64,000 nucleotides of DNA from Spirosoma sp. (GTDB lineage Bacteria > Bacteroidota > Bacteroidia > Cytophagales > Spirosomataceae), in contig NZ_JAPLET010000020.1 of NCBI RefSeq assembly GCF_026391055.1, positions 350,045-414,044 on the forward strand. Direction: 5' to 3'. Made by a program: the position numbers and the translations under genes. The notes under the pieces were generated by a model. It searched no databases, was not told where the DNA came from, and saw only the letters and a list, made by a program, of their open reading frames with translations. This document shows positions 43,671-52,010 of this stretch, one piece after another. Position 1 is the first letter of the stretch; each line of letters starts with the position of its first letter.

Positions 43671-46496
43671 ATGACTCAACTAATCCTACTCCTGTGCCGA
43701 TCATTCCTTACTGGCACGCTGGCATTTGCCCAGCCCATGCTCGGGCTTTATGATGGCAAAGCACCCGGCTCTGAACACCGGACATGGGATGAACAAACAG
43801 AAACGGATAGCCTCTCAAAAACGCGTATACTTACGCAGCTTGTCAGCCCGTCCATAACGGCTTTTTTACCCGACAGTGCGGTAGCTACCGGAAGGGAGGT
43901 CCTGGTTTCTCCAGGTAGTGACATAAGAAGTCTTGTACTCGATGAAGGTGTTGCCCTGGCAAAGCCGCTGATTGCCGCACTAGGCCAACCACCTGTCACT
44001 AAAGCGATAGCGGCTTCTGAAAAGCAACTGGCCACCGAACGTTTTATACGGACAAAAGAGCTTTCTGCACCTATTGATCAGGTGCCCCCACTAAGTGGGC
44101 CAGCGAAACGGAATCAGGTACCTCTGGTAATGGGGGGAGTTCAGGCCGTGTTTAATCAACCAAATCGGTTTCTGGTTCGTGGAACGGTACGCGATTCGGC
44201 AACGGGTCAACCCTTGTCTGGGGCGGCCGTCATCATCGACTATCGAAAGCACCTTACCGGAACAAGCACTGATGCGCAGGGGCACTATGCGATCACCTTA
44301 GAGGGTGGCGATCATATCCTGATTGCCCGGCTGGTTGGGTACACGCCCGTTCGTAAGGAAATTCATTTGATCGACGATTCACTTACGGTCAATGTCGCCA
44401 TGATTAGTGTGGCAAGCCAGCTCGAAGAGGTCGTTGTAACGACAAAAGGTTTTGACCAGAGCTTACGCCAGCCCATTCTGGGAGCCAGTCAATTAAACAT
44501 CAATACGTTAAAAAAACTACCCTCGGCGCTTGGCGAAGTTGATTTACTACGGGGACTACAAATGCTACCGGGTGTTACGAGCGTGGGCGAAGCGGCCAAT
44601 GGGGTCAATATTCGAGGTGGCACCACCGATCAGAATCTGATTTTGCTGGATGAGACCCCTATTTTCAACCCGACGCATATGTTTGGACTGTTCTCGGTAT
44701 TCCCGCCCGATGCCCTGAGAACTGTCGATCTCTACAAAGGCAATGTCCCGGCTCGTTTTGGCGGTCGGGCCGCATCGGTACTCGATGTGTCGCTTCGCAA
44801 TCCCAGCCTTGATCAGTTTAGCCTGTCGGGCGGGGTAAGTCTGGTATCGAATAAACTCACCGCCGATCTGCCAATCGTACCGGGAAAGTTTGGTATACTG
44901 GTTACCGGGCGAGGGGCTTTCAACGACTTCCTACTGCCCATTGTGTCCGATCGGCTGGCCAATATCCGGGCAAAATTTGGCGATGGTGTCGTGAAAGCCT
45001 TCTGGCGAATCGACAACCGGAATACTCTGACAGTTACGGGTTACGCCAGTCTGGATGTGTTTCGAACGGACTTGCTGGCCAACCTTCCCAATGTAAATGG
45101 AACATCGACCCGCTATAATCACCAGACCGTTAACGTCATGGCTCGTTGGTTTCGGACGCTTTCGCCCCGGCTAAACTGGCAAATGACCGGGGTATATGGG
45201 CATTATGTACCCAAAATTCTATCACCTGAACAAAGTGGTAATCTGGTTACCTTGCGGTCGTCGGTCTTACAAAGGCAACTGAAATCAAATCTTAACTACC
45301 AGCTACCCAATCAGAAACTTGAAATCGGGATCAGCAGCACACACTACCAACTTGAGCCGGGAACTCTCCTGCCGGGTCAAAGTAATCAGGTTAATTACAT
45401 AACCACCCCTACCGAAAAGGCGCTTGAGTTAGCCCTATATGCCGACTATGAACGAAGCTTAGGAACCCGGCTAGCAATTTCGGCGGGTCTCCGTTACTCT
45501 CAGTTTCTCTCGCTGGGGCCATCGCTGGTCCGGCACTATGCCCTGGGTGAACCCCGCGACGAGTTCTCGGTCATCGACTCCACCCGGTATCGGGCCGGAC
45601 AGATTGTCCAGCACTACGGCGGTCCTGAACCCCGGCTGGGCATTCGTTACACGCTGGGTGCCCATTCATCGGTTAAGCTCGGCTACAACCTGATGCGGCA
45701 GTATATACAAGTGGTAACCAACACAACCACGCCCCTGCCCACCTCGCGCTGGAAAACATCCGATCCAAACATCCGGCCTCAAGTCAGTCAATTGGTAACA
45801 GCCGGGTTTGTTCATTCCTTCAGTGAGAATATTTACGAGCTAACGCTGGAAGGCTACTATCGAACAACCCAGCATATCATTGATTACCGGCCGGGAGCCG
45901 ATTTTTTATTACAGCCGTATCCTGAAACGCAGCTTCTCCAAGGCCGCAGCAAGGCTTACGGTGTTGAATCAATGATTTCTAAAAAGAAAGGAGAACTGAC
46001 CGGTTGGTTGAGTTACACCTATGCCCGAACGCTTAATCAGGTAAACCAAGGGCCCACGGTGCAGGAGAATGTAAACAGTGGCAAGTGGTACCGGGCTAAT
46101 TATGATCGTCCCCACTCAATGAATGCTAACATGACAATCGATGTAGATCGCCATAATAGCTTCAGCTTCACCTTTGTTTACAACACGGGCCGTCCATATT
46201 CAGCGCCAACCGGTTTTGTAACCATCGATGGCGCGCAATACCCATTTTATGAAATTCGTAACAATAGCCGGTTGCCCGATTATCACCGGCTCGATTTTAA
46301 CTGGACTATTTACAACCCAGGCATGAGGACCAGGCGGTGGGAAGGTCGGTGGGCGTTCACGGTATATAATCTGTATGGCCGCAAAAATGCCTATTCTATC
46401 TTCTTTAAAGCAGAGAATGGGAAAACCAACGCCTATCAGCTACAAATTTTTGCCGCTCCTATAGCCTCTCTATCGTATAACTTTGTGTTTAAGTAG
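43671..46496 (+). CDS. TonB-dependent receptor, DUF4249-associated
   Basis: I chose the ATG at 43671 because it starts the signal peptide (MTQLILLLCRSFLTGTLAFA); the ATG at 43641 adds ten residues. A long N-terminal region (~25-165) precedes the carboxypeptidase-like domain ('VRGTVRDSATGQPLSGAAV'), then the plug ('GVNIRGGTTDQNLILLDETP', 'DLYKGNVPARFGGRAASVLD') and the barrel to 'ASLSYNFVFK'. It has 941 residues. This receptor subclass is known to pair with DUF4249, as here, and the two genes are surely one operon. The substrate cannot be read from sequence. Confidence 0.92.
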   Translation: MTQLILLLCRSFLTGTLAFAQPMLGLYDGKAPGSEHRTWDEQTETDSLSKTRILTQLVSPSITAFLPDSAVATGREVLVSPGSDIRSLVLDEGVALAKPLIAALGQPPVTKAIAASEKQLATERFIRTKELSAPIDQVPPLSGPAKRNQVPLVMGGVQAVFNQPNRFLVRGTVRDSATGQPLSGAAVIIDYRKHLTGTSTDAQGHYAITLEGGDHILIARLVGYTPVRKEIHLIDDSLTVNVAMISVASQLEEVVVTTKGFDQSLRQPILGASQLNINTLKKLPSALGEVDLLRGLQMLPGVTSVGEAANGVNIRGGTTDQNLILLDETPIFNPTHMFGLFSVFPPDALRTVDLYKGNVPARFGGRAASVLDVSLRNPSLDQFSLSGGVSLVSNKLTADLPIVPGKFGILVTGRGAFNDFLLPIVSDRLANIRAKFGDGVVKAFWRIDNRNTLTVTGYASLDVFRTDLLANLPNVNGTSTRYNHQTVNVMARWFRTLSPRLNWQMTGVYGHYVPKILSPEQSGNLVTLRSSVLQRQLKSNLNYQLPNQKLEIGISSTHYQLEPGTLLPGQSNQVNYITTPTEKALELALYADYERSLGTRLAISAGLRYSQFLSLGPSLVRHYALGEPRDEFSVIDSTRYRAGQIVQHYGGPEPRLGIRYTLGAHSSVKLGYNLMRQYIQVVTNTTTPLPTSRWKTSDPNIRPQVSQLVTAGFVHSFSENIYELTLEGYYRTTQHIIDYRPGADFLLQPYPETQLLQGRSKAYGVESMISKKKGELTGWLSYTYARTLNQVNQGPTVQENVNSGKWYRANYDRPHSMNANMTIDVDRHNSFSFTFVYNTGRPYSAPTGFVTIDGAQYPFYEIRNNSRLPDYHRLDFNWTIYNPGMRTRRWEGRWAFTVYNLYGRKNAYSIFFKAENGKTNAYQLQIFAAPIASLSYNFVFK

Positions 46497-46794
46497 GGGC
46501 TTCCTGTAGGGGTAGTGAAACCGGCCCCGAAGGTTTAGCCAGATGTCTTTATCATTGGGCTACTGAGCTAAATGCAGGGCGTCATGGTGCTGCCAGGACC
46601 GAATCGAAAAAGTAGAACAATCAATAGTCATGAGGGAGCAATGAGTTCAGGCAAGGTTATTTATCCAAGCTGGTTACTATCAAAATACTCTACTGTGTCG
46701 AAAAGCGTTCCGACTCAAGACCAGAGAGCATTCATGCATTTACTTCATAAATCGGGCGTTTACTGAAGCAGAAATCAATATAGCTATCTATTAC
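46497..46794. other. Intergenic region filled by a long repeat copy
   Basis: Between convergent genes; about half of its 298 bp is the repeat copy at 46617-46775. No terminator hairpin of note. Confidence 0.5.
46617..46775 (+). repeat. Dispersed repeat, long subtype
   Basis: It aligns with 57404-57556 over about 155 nt. Shared blocks: ATAGTCATGAGG, GAGTTCAG.CAA, AGCTGGTT.CTATCAAAAT, GACTCAAG.CC, and the tail ATAAAT.GGGCGTTTA. The first half of this subtype is not seen in the other copies. Confidence 0.72.
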
Positions 46795-47484
46795 CTACCT
46801 GGTTTGGTACCACGAGTTGGGGTCTGCTTGCATCGAGTAATCTAAAAGCCCCAGATACAATATAGCCAAACTTGACCACAAAGTGGAATAACTTAAGCCT
46901 TGAGCCAGCAAGGACATCTCCAAACTACTAATGCCTAAATAAAGCAACAACGCACCAACCCATAACAGATAGGTGAGCAACCGTATCAACAAGGTGGGGA
47001 ACCGCACTATTACTGCTTTCTTAATCCGAGGAGCAACCCGTTGGAGCAAAAACCAAGTCAATGTGATAACCCATATAATACTTACCCATTGAACTGAACT
47101 CCATAATATCTTCTCTTCAAGTACACCCCTAAAATCAGTCATCAAGCCAAAATACAAGCTTGCAAACGTAACCAAGCCAACCATCACCAGTGCCCGAACC
47201 CGTTTGGGCCTAGCGAATTGGCTTTTTACCAGTGCCCACCAGTCTCGGAACAAACTTTTCAAAAATACCTTCCGATAGGTCCATTCCATCTTCTGGATGT
47301 TAGTTGATCCCCCAAAGTCATCAATCGTGTGCTGAAGGGCCTTCTCAAAGGAAAGCGAATTGGTCATTCGGTCTTCTACGGAGACTACAAAGTGATCGGT
47401 CATCTCCTGGATGAAAGTGGTTTCAATCAACTCACATTTCTGGGTTAAAAAAGTAACGATAAGTGCATGTTGAGCCTGGGTCAT
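46795..47484 (-). CDS. PadR-linked membrane protein
   Basis: The first 90 residues are cytoplasmic and helical ('IQEMTDHFVVSVEDRMTNSLSFEKALQHTIDDFGGSTNIQKMEWTYRK'), like the HAAS/permease-prefix domains often encoded beside PadR regulators. About four to five membrane helices follow (~104-120, 133-152, 170-190, 200-218). It has 229 residues and starts 14 bp after the padR stop, so the genes form one operon. By analogy it may be an integral membrane partner whose expression PadR limits. Function unknown. Confidence 0.75.
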   Translation of the reverse strand: MTQAQHALIVTFLTQKCELIETTFIQEMTDHFVVSVEDRMTNSLSFEKALQHTIDDFGGSTNIQKMEWTYRKVFLKSLFRDWWALVKSQFARPKRVRALVMVGLVTFASLYFGLMTDFRGVLEEKILWSSVQWVSIIWVITLTWFLLQRVAPRIKKAVIVRFPTLLIRLLTYLLWVGALLLYLGISSLEMSLLAQGLSYSTLWSSLAILYLGLLDYSMQADPNSWYQTR

Positions 47485-47498
47485 AGCTGTAAAGTTGA

Positions 47499-47855
47499 TT
47501 AGGTAATAGGAAGCTTAGTAAGATCAGTGGGGGTAAGTATGCGTTGTAACTGATGAAGAAACTGCTCAATCTGGGCCAGTCTATCCACGGCGTTACCTTG
47601 TTGATCCTGGGCAATGGAATAGTACTTGCGGGCACGGCCCTCCACGATTTGGGTTTTAGTGATCAGGATGCCGTCCGCTTCGAGTTTGTACAAAGCGGGA
47701 TAGAGGGCACCTTCGTTAATCTTAAGCTGGCCATCGGTGAGTTGCTTTACTTTCTGGCAGATCTCATAGCCGTACATCCACTCGGTATGAGCCAGCAGTT
47801 TGAGGATGATAGCATTGAGACTTCCCTTGAGAAGCTGGTGCGAAGTAGTATTCAT
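47499..47855 (-). CDS. PadR-family transcriptional regulator
   Basis: Winged helix of the PadR type: 'LLKGSLNAIILKLLAHTEWMYGYEICQKV', 'LKINEGALYPALYKLEADGIL' (recognition helix) and the wing 'TKTQIVEGRARKYYSI', ending in a dimerisation helix. It has 118 residues from the ATG at 47855; a TTG six bases upstream is an unlikely alternative. PadR proteins usually repress their own operon, here with the membrane protein downstream. An inverted repeat CTAAGAT/ATCTTAG at 47867-47897 just upstream may be the operator. Confidence 0.9.
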   Translation of the reverse strand: MNTTSHQLLKGSLNAIILKLLAHTEWMYGYEICQKVKQLTDGQLKINEGALYPALYKLEADGILITKTQIVEGRARKYYSIAQDQQGNAVDRLAQIEQFLHQLQRILTPTDLTKLPIT

Positions 47856-47858
47856 GCT

Positions 47859-47897
47859 CAAATATACTAAGATTGAATATATACTACTAGATCTTAG
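47859..47897 (-). promoter_or_regulatory. padR promoter and possible operator
   Basis: On the minus strand TATATTTG (47866-47859) is a perfect -7 box, three bases before the padR ATG, which implies a leaderless transcript. CTAAGAT (47867-47873) and ATCTTAG (47891-47897) are perfect inverted arms that overlap the expected -33 region. Confidence 0.5.
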
Positions 47898-48118
47898 GTA
47901 TTATTTTTTTAAGCTCATAAATTACTCCACGATCACCAAGCCTCCAATGCTTCTCGTCACTTTACCACACCACGGCAAGTGCCGAATAATAAAAGGGTCG
48001 TTATATGCTACCAAACTACCTTACCTTTAAAGTAAGCCTCTAACGAATAGTAGTTTAGATCGCTACATAGTATGACCAGAAACTGAGCTACCCCAGTTTG
48101 GTGCCAATCTCTACCACC

Positions 48119-49194
48119 ATGAACGTTTTGATCGCTTCGTATCTAGTCACTTCTTCACCCTCAGGCGTGGTGACATACTACCAAAAACTAGCGGCTGATC
48201 TGGCCATGGCCGGTTTTAAGGTTCATATCGTCGATTCTTCCCATACGCCCCGTATCTGGCGCAAAGGCTTGGGCCTCTTGAAACGAATTATGCGCCCTCT
48301 GGGTGGCAGTGCCCGAGCGGCCTTTGATGAGTTTGCCTATTTTACGGGCGTGTACTTTTCGGTTCGCAACCTGCGCCATGTTACATTCGATCTGATCCAT
48401 GCCCAGGATGCCCGCTCAGGAGTAGCTGCCTGGCTGGCCCTGGGTAAGCAAGTGCCCGTCATCCTGAGCTGTCATTTCAATGACGATCCCGTAACTGAAT
48501 TAGCCCTTAGTTTTTCGTTAAAGCCTTGGGCAACGGCCCGACTCTCGAGCTGGTACCGCTATCTGTTTTCTAGCATCCACCACTATGTGTTCAGTTCAGA
48601 GTATGCTTACGCCAAGTCCAAACATCTCTTGCCGGTTAGCTTTAACAAATACATTCTCTACAATACGGTCGATCTACGGGCCACGACTGACCAATTGAGC
48701 CGATGTCGATCTGATCAATTCCGAATCAGCAATGTGGGCTACATCGATCAACGGAAAAACCAGCAATTACTGTTTAGGGTTGGTCATGAACTACGCCAGC
48801 GGGGATACCTCGATTTTACGATCTGGCTGAACAGGTTCGGTTTTATGGCCAGCAGGCAGCCCCCTGGGCGTTAGTAGCCCAGTCGGATCTTTATGTGCAT
48901 ACAGCTCTAAATGATAATTGCCCGTTCGCTATACTGGAAGCGTTTGCGGTAGGCACGCCGGTGCTGGCTCTGGCCGTTGGTGGAATTTCGGAAATGTTAC
49001 CTGTCGGGTCAGGCCTTCTGCCGGATGCAGATGTGAGCCGCTTGGCGGATGAGGTAATTCGTTGTTTCCAACCTTCCTACCGTGCCCGGTTGACAGCCAC
49101 CCAGACCACATTTGCCCATCAGCGATTCGACCACCAGACGAATCTGGAAAAGTTGTTTTTATACTACCGGCAAGCGGTTTTATCACCTATATAG
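48119..49194 (+). pseudogene. Group 4 glycosyltransferase, frameshifted and internally deleted
   Basis: The first frame, from the ATG 48119 (MNVLIASYLVTSSPSGVVTYYQ), gives the N-terminal GT-B domain and the start of the second ('FRISNVGYIDQRKNQQLLFR', then 'VGHELRQRGYLDFTIW'), then goes out of frame and stops at 48874. The other frame continues 'DLAEQVRFYGQQAAPWALVA' and 'QSDLYVHTALNDNCPFAILEAF', which includes the E-x7-E sugar-nucleotide motif region, to 49194. Where the frames meet, the usual strand and 'GDGP' loop are missing, so a deletion rather than a single-base slip is likely. The original enzyme would have added a sugar to a surface glycan; this copy is probably inactive. Confidence 0.75.
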
Positions 49195-49605
49195 GTAATA
49201 AATGCTAAGGGATCAGCCAAACCTTATAGCCTCTGAAGCACACAAACGTGGGCGGTAAACGGCATTGTGGATCAGGTACACCGGAATCAGTAGGGTGCCC
49301 CATGGCGTAATGTCGGGGGCGCTTGTGTGCTTCTGTTGGGGGAGTGGTTAATCGTTACAGATTAACCCTGTCTTGTTGTGGGGTAGGGGTATGCTCTGAT
49401 AGCGTTGGACAGCTAGTAAGCCCCGCTATCCCCAAAAAGCGCTCCCTGTTATGAGCCAAATTCATTTTCTGGTAAATTTGTTAGACAAAAAAGAGTCGGC
49501 AACACATAGTAGCCGACTCATACTCATTGGCGCCAAACAGTCAGAAAAACAATCCTTTCTGCCAGGCTAAGTAAACCCTGCGTTAATGGGTCTCTATCTC
49601 GTTAA
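49195..49605. other. 411-bp intergenic region with a spaced inverted repeat
   Basis: GAAGCACACAA (49235-49245) and TTGTGTGCTTC (49323-49333) are perfect inverted 11-mers, 77 nt apart. Between them the minus strand reads a short coding-like piece ('DITPWGTLLIPVYLIHNAVY') with no start codon, perhaps a gene remnant. Confidence 0.35.
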
Positions 49606-50055
49606 CTAGTTGTTAGGCGGTGTAGTGCCCGTCGATCCAGAGGTAGAAGAGCTACTGCCCTGACTGCCACTCATACTTTTCGATCGGCGGCCGCTACGAC
49701 CTTGTGTTGAGCCTTGAGAACTCGCATTCCCATTGCTGGTTGTCGTACCACTGGTCGAATTGTCATTCATCGTTCCGTTACTGGATGAGTTTGTGCCCAT
49801 CGTTGACCGGCGACCTGATCGATTCCGATTCATTTTGCCATTGCCCGACGAGCTTGAACTATTGTCGGAATTAGTCCCCATCGTTGACCCATTGCTAGTG
49901 CCACTACTGGTGGTTGTGCCATTTTGGTTAGCCGACCCATTCGTTCCGTTGCCGGTGCCGCTATTTGATGTTGTTCCGTTGGTAGAGGACTGGGCTTGGG
50001 CGCTGAAAGAGGCTACGGCTAATAGCATAGCCCCCATTAATACGATCTTTTTCAT
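49606..50055 (-). CDS. Secreted low-complexity Ser/Gly/Asn/Thr-rich protein
   Basis: A signal peptide (MKKIVLMGAMLLAVASFSAQAQ) is followed by 127 residues built almost only of Ser, Thr, Gly and Asn, with two 'RSGRRS' motifs and two 'STMGTNS' motifs as imperfect internal repeats. There is no Cys and no folded-domain signature, so the mature protein is probably disordered. Similar short proteins are common in Spirosoma-like genomes, with unknown function; a surface or matrix role is a guess. The complementary strand also stays open (49733-50095), which is a result of the base bias. Confidence 0.75.
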   Translation of the reverse strand: MKKIVLMGAMLLAVASFSAQAQSSTNGTTSNSGTGNGTNGSANQNGTTTSSGTSNGSTMGTNSDNSSSSSGNGKMNRNRSGRRSTMGTNSSSNGTMNDNSTSGTTTSNGNASSQGSTQGRSGRRSKSMSGSQGSSSSTSGSTGTTPPNN

Positions 50056-50227
50056 AACCTTGAGTTTGTTAGTTGTTAATCAACCCGTTGGTTGAGTGGT
50101 AGCATAACCCTATGTACCAGCTGAGGGTTATCGTTTTATGAACAAATTATCAAATGGTATATTATTAATTTTTTTGGCTGTATCTAAGCTGTAGGCAACT
50201 GATGGCACTTGAGAACTAATAAAAAAT

Positions 50228-50276
50228 CGCATCACTCACCATTCGTCTCATTGGGGAGCGACTGGTGAGTGATGCG
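50228..50276. repeat. Perfect 13-bp hairpin carrying the repeat core in its loop
   Basis: CGCATCACTCACC (50228-50240) and GGTGAGTGATGCG (50264-50276) pair fully. The 23-nt loop holds ATTCGTCTCATTGGGGAGCG, the inverted core of the dispersed repeat. It may terminate transcription on either strand. Confidence 0.7.
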
Positions 50277-50368
50277 CCCACTTCATTCAGGGGTCATTCT
50301 ACGTGACACTGGTATGGTAGGTAAGGGGCTTGTTCTTCATTTACCCCCGATTTGGGAACTAACGAGGT

Positions 50369-50571
50369 CTAGTTACCAGGCTGCCAAGAGCTAAGCTGTT
50401 TTGTCATCAAAACCGACTTCTGCTTTTTATAAACTTCCCAGTATAGTAGACCTGCCCAGCTTAAAAAAAGGCAAACGTAATCTTCTGAAGCAAAGGTAAC
50501 CAGTAGAGCTGGTGATGGCTGTAGTAGATGTAATTGTTCAGTCCCATTAACCCTAAGCAACTACAACCCAT
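50369..50571 (-). pseudogene. Probable frameshifted small membrane-protein gene
   Basis: From an ATG at 50571 one frame reads 'MGCSCLGLMGLNNYIYYSHH' and on to 'LLQKITFAFF', then stops inside a run of seven A (plus strand, about 50463-50469). One more base would continue it as 'LSWAGLLYWEVYKKQKSVL' and 'MTKQLSSWQPGN' to 50369. The joined text is a plausible small membrane protein. Family unknown, so the frameshift is only inferred. Confidence 0.35.
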
Positions 50572-50678
50572 ACGATGCCGGCCGTTGCGAGGGCAAACAC
50601 GGTGAGAATTTTAGGGATTTAGTAAATCCTTTTGCACCAGAAGTTGCCCATTATCTAAGCTACTGCCTTTATTCAATT

Positions 50679-51284
50679 TTAGTCTGATCTCCTCGTTTTC
50701 TTCAAAATGCCGCTTTCTACACTCTCATTTAGAAGCTGCTCGGCATAGGCCCAGATGGACTCGGAACCTTGCTGAATCACCTGCTTTTTTTGATAAACTT
50801 GATCGAAGTCAACCGCGAATTCTCGCCAGGTACCCCCCTTATTGGATACATTTTGTAGCAGGGGCTCTAATCGATCCATAGCCCGGGCAAACTTGGCTTC
50901 ATCCGTAAGACGGGCTTCAAACTCTTCCCACAATGCTATCAACTCACGGGCTTGCTCAGCGGGTAATAACCCGAAAATCCGCTCGGCCGCCTTTCGTTCT
51001 TCTTCGGTATTGTCGTGGCTTTTCTGCGAGTCATAGATAAACGTATCACCGGCGTCAATTTCGACCAGGTCATGAATCAGTAACATCTTAATTACCTTGA
51101 GTAGATCAATTGCTGTATTCGCATGTTCGGCCAAGACAACGGCCATTAAGGCCAGATGCCAGCTGTGCTCAGCGTCATTCTCGTTTCGCTCACTACCGAG
51201 TAGTTTCGTCTTACGAAGTATGTATTTGAGTTTATCCACTTCCTTAATAAACTCGATTTGCCGAATCAGATTCGTAACGTCCAT
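50679..51284 (-). CDS. HD-domain phosphohydrolase (YfbR/HDDC2-like)
   Basis: HD superfamily signature: 'NENDAEHSWHLALMA' (first His and the H of the metal site), 'LLIHDLVEIDAGDT' (HD pair and the following E-x-x-D-x-x-D) and a later Asp in 'FARAMDRLEPLLQN'. This spacing is that of 5'-deoxynucleotidase YfbR and human HDDC2, which dephosphorylate deoxynucleoside monophosphates with a divalent metal. The length of 201 residues agrees. It would serve nucleotide-pool control in the cytoplasm. Upstream is a VOC gene on the same strand, with a 111-bp gap. Confidence 0.88.
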   Translation of the reverse strand: MDVTNLIRQIEFIKEVDKLKYILRKTKLLGSERNENDAEHSWHLALMAVVLAEHANTAIDLLKVIKMLLIHDLVEIDAGDTFIYDSQKSHDNTEEERKAAERIFGLLPAEQARELIALWEEFEARLTDEAKFARAMDRLEPLLQNVSNKGGTWREFAVDFDQVYQKKQVIQQGSESIWAYAEQLLNESVESGILKKTRRSD

Positions 51285-51395
51285 TTTTGGTTAATCGCTT
51301 TTGGCAAAATTGGCAAAACTTTTGTGAATTATTCTAAGCAGAAGGATTCTGAGAAAACCCTTCTGCTTAAGAGTAAAAAGCATTCTGAAGCGCTA

Positions 51396-51797
51396 TCAAT
51401 CAAGTTTTTTGAGTGCCTCTGGGCTAACTGGCGTGAAGAAATTTACCAGATTGCCATCGGGATCCCGAAACAGCAAAGACCGGTTACCCCAAGGCATAGT
51501 CGTCGGTGTTTGAACGATCATATCGCCCAGAATGTCGGCTAACTTTTGATACTCCATATCCACATCATTAACCCGGAATTCAAGAATGGCGGACTGATTA
51601 CGGGCAGCCTGGGCAATGTGGTCTCCCCCGAAGGGTTGCAGAGTGCGCGTACTTCCAATAGCTAAGGTGGCCGAAGGCGTCTGTAGTTCGGCAAAATCGT
51701 CGGTATACTGGGTTACCTTTAGGCCCGTAATCTGCTGGTAGAAGCGAACCAAGGGCTTGATATCGGCGGTAATAATTCGAACGGAGATAAAATTCAT
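51396..51797 (-). CDS. VOC-family protein (glyoxalase/bleomycin-resistance fold)
   Basis: A 133-residue vicinal-oxygen-chelate domain: 'ISVRIITADIKPLVRFYQQITGL' opens the first beta-alpha-beta-beta-beta module, and 'ILEFRVNDVDMEYQKLADIL' and 'PWGNRSLLFRDPDGNLVNFFTP' form the second. The final Asn-Phe-Phe replaces the usual metal-ligand Glu (NLIE), and the first half lacks a clear His ligand, so the metal site may be altered. Substrate unknown; often annotated as a glyoxalase-like or antibiotic-binding protein. It is divergent from the membrane esterase gene. Confidence 0.87.
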   Translation of the reverse strand: MNFISVRIITADIKPLVRFYQQITGLKVTQYTDDFAELQTPSATLAIGSTRTLQPFGGDHIAQAARNQSAILEFRVNDVDMEYQKLADILGDMIVQTPTTMPWGNRSLLFRDPDGNLVNFFTPVSPEALKKLD

Positions 51798-51859
51798 GGA
51801 AGCTGTAAGTTTGTGTTAAACCACACAAAGTAAAGCGGGTTTACTGACAGCTATATGTC

Positions 51860-51940
51860 AGTAGAGATCGCTTTAAACACCCTCAATTATTGCTCTCTCT
51901 AAACGCTCCCACATAAGACGGCCGACGGTATACGAGTAAA
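51860..51940 (+). repeat. Dispersed intergenic repeat, core fragment
   Basis: CTAAACGCTCCCACATAAGACGG, the core block only, upstream of the esterase gene. Confidence 0.4.
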
Positions 51941-52010
51941 ACCTCAGTTCTAAAAACTTATTCATGCCGAATCCTTTCAAAATGGGTCACGGATACGAAC
52001 AACTAGCTGC

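Larger units (their letters stand above)
50056..50678. other. 623-bp intergenic region
   Basis: It holds the hairpin-repeat at 50228-50276 and a probable broken small gene at 50369-50571. I see nothing else. Confidence 0.5.

Noticed and set aside
49733..50095. 120-residue plus-strand ORF rich in Val, Pro and Leu
   Set aside because: It is the complement of the Ser/Gly/Asn/Thr-rich gene; the composition follows from that bias.
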